NCBI GenBank assembly: GCA_028565635.1
Contig: JAOXYB010028312.1
Coordinates: 1-15,276 of the forward strand
DNA length: 15,276 nucleotides
Source of the DNA: Phoronis ovalis
Taxonomy: Eukaryota; Phoronida; Phoronidae
Direction of reading: 5' to 3'
Below are positions 1 through 9,700 of the stretch, piece by piece; positions within the stretch are counted from its first letter, which is position 1, and every line of letters starts with the position of its first letter. Made by a program: the position numbers and the translations under genes. The notes under the pieces were generated by a model. That model had not been told where the DNA came from and did not search any database. It saw only the letters and a program-made list of their open reading frames with translations.

Positions 1-576
1 AACTAGTGAATGAGACCTCTTGCTTATAACCACAATTCATATAACAACACACAGCTAGCTAGTTAATAGAATCTGCCCAGTACTGGAACACGGAAGAAGA
101 AGAAGAACCCGGTATACAGAAGGGTAGGGTGAGGACTATGAGTATCCGTATATTGCATAATGTTATTACCATTTTCAACGGGATGCAGCATTATTTTTCT
201 AAAGTCATAAACAGCAAAGTAGCACAGACTGTGATTCCACGGGGTCGTACTTTATTGTAAATAATAGTAATATTATTTGCTTATCCAGGAGAATGTATTT
301 TCAGAAACATTAAGTTACTCAATGTATGTTTCATAGTAAAGCAGATAAACTACTGCATATGATTTGAAATACACAAGATAAATAGCTGCAATGATTTCTT
401 AAAATTTTTCGAACATCTTCTACATTGTTCATATATTTTCTAAGAATAAATTATTTGCATGCACTAGTCACAAACCCAAACATTCCCACAATTCTTTGTT
501 TTGTACAGATAGGTTTGTGACTGGTGACACCAACAACAGCATACAAGTATTTGGGTAAAACTGTTGCATTACAAAC
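1..576 (-). other. Intron after exon J, or alternative 3' untranslated region
   Basis: No convincing next exon is seen: there is no minus-strand segment with a Leu-Ala-Met/Leu-Trp-Ser motif, a PDZ loop or matching phase between 1 and 575. The stretch is AT-rich apart from a short purine GAA repeat at about 92-107. It holds an in-frame stop just after exon J (571-569) and a canonical AATAAA on the minus strand at 256-251, so it could serve as a terminal exon in some transcripts. Confidence 0.6.
251..256 (-). terminator. Candidate polyadenylation signal AATAAA
   Basis: The minus strand reads AATAAA here, about 315 nt after the TAA that follows read-through of exon J. Downstream (toward lower coordinates) there is a moderately GT-containing stretch, GTGGAATCACAGTCTGTGCT, at about 238-219. 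AATAAA hexamers occur often by chance in AT-rich DNA, so this is only a candidate for intronic polyadenylation. Confidence 0.3.
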
Positions 577-769
577 CTGTAGCAGAATATGTTGGAGCAA
601 CAGCTGGTGGTGGGGCTTGGAAGAATTGCTCTCTAGCCTGTGAAAAACTAAACTCCGGTTGAGCATGTGGTCGACGGCGAGCACACACTAAACGCACATG
701 TTGAGGCAAGTCCTTTAAAATTTTTACAACCTCAGTATGGTTTAATCCCAGGAGTTTCTGATTGTTTAC
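577..769 (-). CDS. Patj: Exon J: end of PDZ4 and following linker
   Basis: The 193 nt exon has acceptor acttactttag (AG at 771-770) and ends at a weak donor CAG|GTTTGT (GT at 576-575), leaving one base in phase 1. [20 protein letters not shown] and the strand [10 protein letters not shown] complete PDZ4. The first alpha-B residue is His, as in class I domains. A proline- and Gln-rich linker follows ([20 protein letters not shown]). In related proteins I recall a Leu-Ala-(Met/Leu)-Trp-Ser segment opening the next PDZ soon after, consistent with splicing to an exon outside the window. If the donor is ignored the frame continues only Gly-Leu and stops at TAA 571-569. Confidence 0.9.
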
Positions 770-3700
770 CTAAAGTAAGTATTTAAAATTTAAAAACTGC
801 ACAGTTAACACTGGCTCGATAAACAATAGAAGACTAGACAATACTTTCTAAAGATTCTTCCGTATAACTGTAGCATAGAAATTTGATTGTATGAAATTTA
901 AAATTTATACAGTAAACAATGATTAAAATCCTAAAAGTACCTCCAGTAACTCATCTCCTCCCTGTAAGCGACCATTCACGCCAACAGGACCTTCGGGTAA
1001 AATGGAACGTATAAAATGATGAGGTCGTACTTCTTCACCATTCTCAACATCAACCGTACCTTCCAAGCTAATGCCAAGACCACCACCTTCACGAAACTTT
1101 GAAAGTTGAGATACAACCACAACAAAATCGTCACCCACAATTGGTTGCCATTCTGCCTTCTTCGCCTGTTCAATTTCTGGAGGAAGATCGCCACCTGAAA
1201 TATGAGTTTCATGTTTAATGGTTGATTTGAAGATATACTGTTGATTGTGGTAAAACAAATGTTACAATCAAACTTTCTTCCAACTGTCCCTGAACCTGAA
1301 TGGTGTAACATCCACATCGCATTTGTCACATCATGAGGTATAAATCTGTTTAATTATGTGACTTTGATATGATGTTACACACTGTAGCTTTGTCTTTGGT
1401 TGGTTTATTCAAGCCATAGTATTAAGAGTAGAGAAGTCACAGGTGGAAGGTTACCTAGATTTTTTACTATTTTATGTAATTTTTTACTATTAAAAATTGT
1501 ATTTTGTAGCAGGTTGTTCTATGTGATACATTTAGAAATTAAGAAACTTGTTTAAGAGTCCCATAAATGTTAAACATGTTTTTTTTTACATTCACGTTAC
1601 TCATGAACCTGTATCTAACCTTGCTAATAACGTCACTGTTTTAAAATCTTTTATTTTCTGCCATTTACTTTTACATTAAGGTGGCCTTCTTGCCATATCA
1701 CTTCCTTGTTCTTATATCATCAGTTGCCATTTGCACGACACTTTTAATAACGAATCCGATTTTTCACAATTTCTATGTCAATCATGCATGCAAACACTTA
1801 CGTTGCACCGTCTCTTAATCACCTTTTAATTTGTAAAATATGACAGTGACTAAAAAGACTTACATGAGCAATTTTTCATTTATAGATAAAATCCCCAAGC
1901 TATCATTTTATATATCATTAAACAGTAATTGCAAAATATTAGCCATGAATTACAGTGGGTAGCCATTTAATCGGGAGTTAATTGCACAAAAGCTATTGTG
2001 ATTGCATATAAATGTCATTCTGAGACGATAAAACACCTCATCATTTTTAGACTAAAAATTATATATTTTTTTTACCTCAGCATTAATTCTCAAGCAAATA
2101 GTATGTAACTCAAAATGTGAAATGCAATAATAAATGCAAATACAGAAATACATGTACTACGTAAATCTATGAACTGGACTTCACATTCTTTTTTCAGTAA
2201 ATAGATGTTTTTGTGATCTTGGAGCCATTTCATAAAATCAGAAACATACAAGATTTGGGAATAGTTATTTCTTGAGTAATTGTACCTCTTACTTTTTCAG
2301 TGTGTTCTACAGTGTGGCACAATTTCTGTGACAATTCATAGTTCATAATATACCAAACTCTTTTTCTAGGTTTATCATAAGAGAAGGAATAGAAACAGTA
2401 TAAAAATAGGGAACAACAAATATACTTACAAAATGGACATTTCTTAAATACCATTGTGAACAGCTTTCCTTGTATAACCATAATGTGAGAAATGAAGTGC
2501 TTGCATAAATTAATATCTCACTTAAATCACTAATTAAACGTTATCTCTCCTTATCTCCATCATACAAATAAAAGTTGCCTTGATCAAGTTCAAGGATAAC
2601 TTCAGTATCCAAATACTTTAAGTTGCATTATGTAATGTAGTTAGCAGTTAAAATCATAATTTTAAGTTTGAACCTCTCATTAAAAAGTAAATATCTTTAA
2701 TAGCTTCTTATACATTTAATTCCAAATTATTTTAAATCATGTAGTTGAAGGTGCTTCCTATCAGCACTAGTTTCTGTATTGCTTGTGCAATCAGTACATT
2801 ATATGCAGCATATCAAACAGACAACTATAGTCTAGCATCGACTTCTTGGTTTGACCAACTAATTCGCAAATTAGACAGCTAAGAATAAATCTATGATCAT
2901 CCGATTTGCACAATCTAGATTAGAACAATCTAATTAAGCTTGTATGTATTAAACCTCCTATAATTTAAGTGCTATTTCCTACAGTTGCTTTATAACTGAC
3001 ACTGAATTACATTAATTTCAATTTTCATGACCAAGTTCAGCATTTGAAGAAGGTGTAATTTACTTCTCTAGTCCTGACAGCTGACACAATATACCAGCAT
3101 TAAATTACAGACAGCCAGTCATGTCATATTTTGCATAGATATTTCATCACAGTATCATAATGGTAATTATTCTTTCCAATCAACCATGCTATTTTCACAT
3201 TTCTCATTATTGCTAACAATATAAAGTAATTTATAGAGTAATTTAGTCTATTGTCTCAAGTTTACATTTATTGAAAATTTCTTTCCTTGTGGCAATTCTC
3301 AATAATGTATCAAGTCTAACATTTGTGCCCAATAAACATTACCAGGGTTATTTACTAAGTGCATTAACTGTCAGAATCATAATGACATGTAACATTAGAA
3401 ACCTCTATTAAAACAGTGAATATAAAGTAAATACTATGCTACAAACATTATTGTTAAATTATTACACATTTTGAAAGCATTTTGTACAAGTCTACTAGAA
3501 AAGGTATAAAATATGCTTAATAACTCTTATAACAACATATTAATTTACAAACTTTTTGTATAATTGTCCATGCATAAGTCTGTCAAAGTACCTGCTACTT
3601 CTACCAGACAGTTACTATGGAAACCAATTCATATTCCAACTCAGTTACAGGTTTATAGGTAAATTTACTGCAACTGCTTGACAACTTGGATAGCAACAGA

Positions 3701-6700
3701 CAGTTTCTATGGGACTAATATAGATGTTCAGAGTTTTTTCCTCGAATACTAACTAATACATCAGGTTTAGTACTAATTAGCAGACATAAGTGTATATACA
3801 ATGCATACAGTATAAAGCCACAGCAATTACATATAGCTCGTAAAGACTAGTAAGTTCATGTTATACTTAAAATGACTGCAACATAACACTTCCCAATAGA
3901 TGTAATTACATTTGATCTACCTCAAAGTACATAGCTGTAGCAATACTTGAGAAATAGATGCAACAATCAATACAGTCAGCATTGTACTGTGTAATTCTAG
4001 AAATTCCAAAATTTGGTTTTATATAGAAAATCATATTTCACGTGAAAAAGAAACATTCTCTACTATGCTCTGCTATTTTTCACTTAACTATTTCTATATG
4101 AAGGAAAATGTCTGAGAAATAAGTAAGTTTATTAAAGACTTCATATTTGAAAATACGTTATATATATTTTAAAATTAAAACTGATAGCAAGGTATATTTT
4201 ACCACTGTAATCAATCTACATGATTGCATTTCCTGTGAATATCGAAAAAGAAAATACAAATTAGCCATGAAAATTATGCTTGTAAAATCTTATTCATTAG
4301 TCATTCTAATTTCATAACAAACATTAAGACATTTCGAAAATCTATAACAAGGATTGAGGGGGAAGGGTCAAGAATAATATTTCTCAGGAAATCTCTATTG
4401 AGACCAAGCAAACACATCATTACATAACAAAAGCATTCAAGGAGAGAATATGTATAAGTACCTTTTTAATTTAAATTACATGATATCTTGTACAAATAAA
4501 TGAGCGTTAAATAAAAAATTACAAAAAGAAAATTATTTGAGCTGATTATATACTGTTGTAGTAACAATGGCAGACAAATATTTTCGAACACCACAAAATC
4601 TTTTTTTTGTTTTGCTTGTGAGTTCATTAGAATTTAGAAATGGTTGGATTTCAGGAACAGTGCCTAGTATATTTCTTCAATGTCTTTCAGCATATAATAA
4701 ATTACAGGCATTACATGAATGACTAAAAAGTCATACTCGACAAAAATAATGCATTGAAGTCAAATTTTGTTCAACACTGTAATAAATCTATTCCAAATGT
4801 TGTCCCTATCATTAAACAACACAAGTTCTAAGTATAGCCGCAAAAATCTCAAAAGGCCTTCAAACTAATATGTGACAACAATACTACACATTTACTGTTT
4901 TACAAAATCATACCAAAAACAACATAAACTTCATGAAAATATTCTTTGAGCTCCAGTAAAGGTTCAAATAAAATGCAGACAATGATAGATCAATAATTTC
5001 AAAGCCTACACACACAGCTTTCAACATCATCAGTGCAAATGACCTGTGTTTTTTAATTGTCCAATAGACTATTTGCATGTGTTACGTGTCGCGGTAAAAA
5101 AAAAATTAAATCCAAAATACTGTGTTTTATGAATGGAACATCATGCAGTCTTAACCTGATTCATCTACAAAAGGCAGAATTGTTGGTTCGATTGGGTCAG
5201 CAACTGTAACAGCAAGCACCTAGTGCATGCAAAATTCTATCAAGAAGGGGAGACAGTCAGTTATCAACGTCCACCAGAGGTCGCTAGCACTGATGACATC
5301 ATAACCTTTGTTAGCGAGTTTTTATTTTTGTTCCGCGAGTGATGAAATTTAACTATATTTGAACATATAAACTACTTATTACTCATAATAACAAACTTTC
5401 AAAAACTTCACACAAGCACTATTCATTGACTGCCTATTGATGACATGTGCTATATATCAACACAAAATATCAACAAAAAAAAATATATAAGCAGTTCTGT
5501 TAGTGCAATTCAAAATAACTATTACTAATTTAAAACAGTTTCCACAACTATCCACTTGCCTGTCCATGCAAGAAAGGAAAAAGAGAAAGCATAACTGATT
5601 ATTAAGTGACAGGCAGGCAGACAACTAAGAAGAAACATATCAAGCAAACATGCACTGGTACACAAGTTATAAGAATTGAGTTGAATGTTTATGTTTATGT
5701 GGCTCTTGATAATCTTTAAAATATTCACTACAGTGTTTACACACATTCATATTCAATACGAATATTCATGTTTATGTATGTTTCATTCAAAGATAGAAAG
5801 CTACTAATATACTAAATATCCTACAGGTGAATAACTATAAGATTCCAGGTATGATAAGGAAGTATTTGTATTAACCGTAAAAGGCTTAATCCTCATATAA
5901 ATATGCAGCATGCTACGACATCAAAAATACAAAGTCTACATCCAAATGTCACATTTTCATATCCGTGGACTCGAGCATGACACTTAATATTATCCTGAAT
6001 TTAATAATGCTGATGCTTCACCATGTCATCTTACACATTAGATTATGAATAGAAACATCACAGAACTCTTTATCACCATTGTAAATAAATATGTAACTAA
6101 GGGAAATTGTAACAAGGTTACAAGCTATTAGTGGCCTACCTCAAGCACAAACATCACACTAACTGAACACAATAAATGGTACTTACTGTAATCACTTTCC
6201 TGTTGGTAGAGATTAATGTCTTCTATTTGGACATGTTTATTAATTGCATTGTATACTTGATTCTGGACATCACTTAAATTTTCATTTTCAGTAACTTGTT
6301 GACATGATGGTAGGTCATCAGGGCTACTGGGTTTATTCTTATTGGCCTCAGCTAAATAAAACAAAAACAAAGTACAATTTTGACACAAATTAACTTGTAT
6401 TGTGTTACAAGAAATCTCTTATGTAGACATCAGTTGGGATTTGCATGTTTCATGTGGTTTAGCTTTAGTTGTTTTATTCTAATTTAAAAAACAAACTAAC
6501 TGTCTTTTAAAACAGTTGGGTTAAAAACTAGTCATGAAATAAAAATCAATCTTTCACATTTTTGTTAGTTCTGTGCATATTTTTACATATCATTCCAGCT
6601 AACAGAAATGCCACAAACAGTTTCCATGGTTTATACCGGCATAATGCAGAAGCTGCTCAAATTTTGGACCATACAGATATCTAGCCAGTTTGAGCCTGAC

Positions 6701-9700
6701 CACCTGTCCCGTCTTTCTTAGAACATCCACTGCCTGATGATTAGTGTAACCTTCCAAGCTCTGACCATCCACCTTAAATATAAAATATAATATACAAATT
6801 TTCATCTAAAGCATATGAACGCAATATAAATACACAGATTTGAAAACTGTGCTTTTCATCTTGGGTGTCAGTACAACACAGCAAAGTGCTTTAACAGTTA
6901 AATAAGCAGCTGCTACAATTGTAATGTGCTGTAAAGTTGTGGGACATGCTACTTTGGAGCTTTTTAAAACTATTTTTGACTAACAAGTCAGCAACAATTT
7001 GACTGTCTCTCAAATACCAAATTGATGTTTAGAATCTAGTGTTATGGAGTATGATCTGTGGAATGAATTCACTCAAATAAAGAACCAATTCCATGTTTAC
7101 TAAATAATTGTAGCACATTGCAGTGGACTCAACTGTGATTTAACAATCATTTATAGCAGGTCACCTGTATAATTTGATCGTGGACATGTATTCTCCCATC
7201 TAGAGCAGCTGCACTACCTTCCGTAACACTCTTCACAAAAATACCTGACGGCTCATCTGAAAAGACAGCAATATTTTTTAAATCTACATGCATCGGATTA
7301 CAATACAAGAATAATCGAACTAGGCATCAATAAAATCGCAAGAATACTACTGAAGTTTTCTGTTCAATTTCATAATCAGTGGTAAAACATATAATAACTG
7401 ATATTACCTGCAACTGGAGCTCCAGACAATATTATTACAAAATTTACAAAATATTTACAATGATGCAACTTACTTGAAGAGTTATCTCCCACATATCCGG
7501 CAATAGTAATACCCAGTCCTCCTACATCCTTAACTAATTCAACTTCAAAGTATTCTACCTCCACAGCCTGTGCCTCACTCTCTGTTACAGCAGCCGGAAC
7601 TTGTTCTTCTGTAGGACTTGACTGATCCTGAGGTGGCTAAACAATAATTAAGGGTTAAAAAGACTGTATATATTTTGATCTGGTATATAAGTTCAAGATA
7701 AACTGTAATTGAATAAAAAATTATGTTTTAAGCTTATAATTAAACTTTCAACATCACTATGACACCTATATCAGTGCTAGAGACATCTGGTGGTAGAACG
7801 AAATTGAACTGCAAGTTTAACAATTACTGTAGGTTTCCGAGTTATGCTCTTTTGTATATACAACATACAGGTTTGTGATGCGGTAAAATGACGTCAGAAA
7901 TATTTGTTATTACAAGACATTGAGGGGGGAAATGGGTAGGGACCACCGCTTAAAGGAAATAATATTGCCTTTTCACGAACCACAAATGATAAATTCCTGC
8001 AATCGTGGGTCACGATAATAATATAACCCTTTCCCACCTCAACAATAATTACTGGATATAAACAAGTTGTCAGCAGTACTTATAGTCTATTGGAAGCTCC
8101 TAAGAAGATAATTATACTGCAAATTATTGTTTAGATTATGATCCTTGACTATTCATACCAATGCATTTTCGTTAGAGGACCTACAAAGGGGGTAAGCAAG
8201 CGAGTTCAATTTCATTGCAAAGAAATAAAAAATGATAATCTTATTGCATAAACAAAAATTTATGTAACGCTGTAACATGAAAATAAAACATAACGTTTAT
8301 CACATTGCACGGACCAAAATAAAATATCCCTTTCACACCCGTAGGAAAATAAGTTTGCCCCCGCTCTATCTACCTGAGTAGTTTGATGACCCCTATCCCT
8401 CTAAATACATAAACTAGTGCTTGTGTGTATATATTTATGTATATGGAATTCAGGATTCTGTGTTTCCCCAGCAATTCCCTGACAGACTAAGTTGATGACA
8501 TTAGAAAAACCCGAGTAGCTGTCACAAAACAGTATTTAGTACCTTATCCGGTGTGAGCATAACTCGGAAACCCACTATAACATGTAGTTACCTGAAAGGC
8601 CATATGTAACTAATGCATGTGTACACAATATTACAGTTCGTGTAAATCAATCCTTAAATTCTTTGTTTTTAGTTCAAAGTATAGTGATAACTTATTGAAC
8701 TATCTTTAGTTTTTGAACTCATGAAAATCACTTGTGGAATGCCAAACAAAACGTCTCACAGAAAACATTAAATTGGGATTATTAGAGCCTGAGTATTTAC
8801 CGTTTTCTCACAAAATTGTTGAAAACATATATTTCTGTTATACTCTGAATTAATACTATAATCCTACAAATCCATACCGGGTGAATCTGTGCCTCTTCTA
8901 AATACTGGGCATAGGCGGTGGCAGGGTCGATATCCGCTTCATAGCCATCCAATGGAATGTCAGCTAACATGGCAAACAGTTGTTCCAAATGTTCATCCAA
9001 CTCATACGTAGGCACAACAGGAGCATGGGGCTGAAGAATAATAAAGGCTTTTTAATATTGTATGCTGGTAGTGGTGTGAGTGATAATGGAAATGTATGCA
9101 AATACTGAAGGTCATGATACCCCATTTTTCCATCTCTTTAAATGTGGCAGAAGCCAGAATATTACATTAAGCAGGGCAATTGTTGTTATTAATGGACAAA
9201 ATACATAATTTCAAAAATCTCTTATAACTTTAAAAATATACTACAAAACATAAAACTTTCAGTATCAGGGGAAAAGAAATAACAAGATTGGATTATGCTA
9301 GCAATCAACTATGGCTTCATACTCTTAAAGGAATTATTCAAGTTAACTCTAAATTACCTGGTGAACATTAGGATCAGTAACTCCTCTTGCAACCACCAGA
9401 CGGACATGACTGCCTGACTGGCGGAGAACAGTCGCTACCTGCTCAGATCCCATTCCCCGCACATTGACTTCTCCGATATGCAGTATGTGATCTCCACTGC
9501 GAAGTCGACCATCCTACAAAAAGTAATAGAGAACAAGGTTAGTGTCTTTATTTTTTTAACAGATGCCTCACATAGAAAATAGTCTTTACTGTAATCACTC
9601 TTTAACAATACCTGGTTAGACTTCAATCAGAAATATCCTACCTTTGTAAGAATGACAAAACTAAGAAAGAAATTAACTTTCAGTCAAATTAAATGTTTTT

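Larger units (their letters stand above)
1195..6186 (-). other. 5.0 kb intron between the PDZ3-PDZ4 linker and PDZ4
   Basis: It starts with GTAAGT at 6186 and ends with AG at 1196-1195. The stretch is AT-rich and I see no PDZ-like or other credible exon in any frame. It contains a 78 bp imperfect hairpin at 1303-1380 and a CTCF-like motif at 5271-5294. Around 5080-5345 the sequence is less AT-rich and has several CG dinucleotides, which are rare elsewhere in this intron. Otherwise I recognise nothing. Confidence 0.75.
7637..8877 (-). other. 1.24 kb intron between the PDZ2-PDZ3 linker and PDZ3
   Basis: It starts GTATGG at 8877 and ends with AG at 7638-7637. No exon is seen inside. It differs from the other introns in carrying G-runs and C-runs and several inverted repeats between 7797 and 8572, listed separately, which suggest the remains of a mobile element. 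A TA-rich and GT-rich low-complexity patch lies at about 8417-8443. Confidence 0.75.

Noticed and set aside
451-684. Minus-strand open frame of 77 codons overlapping exon J
   Set aside because: Wrong frame relative to exon J, which has PDZ4 homology and matching splice phases; a shadow.
976-1329. Minus-strand open frame of 117 codons over exon I
   Set aside because: Reads the exon I DNA in another frame and has no PDZ features; the in-frame product at 941-1194 is the real one.
2230-2481. Minus-strand open frame of 83 codons in the 5 kb intron
   Set aside because: Cys/Phe/Tyr-rich translation typical of AT-rich noncoding DNA; no domain, and exons H and I already join in phase.
3606-3712. Near-direct repeat AGACAGTT(A/T)CTATGG at 3606-3620 and 3698-3712
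   Set aside because: Only 14 of 15 bases match and flanks do not align; insufficient for a repeat call.
5185-5195. GGTTCGATTGG resembling a tRNA/SINE B box
   Set aside because: The final CC is missing and no A box, cloverleaf or SINE structure is found at the right distance.
5525-5746. Minus-strand open frame of 73 codons with a hydrophobic stretch
   Set aside because: No homologue recognised, no suitable splice context in the gene's phase; probably chance.
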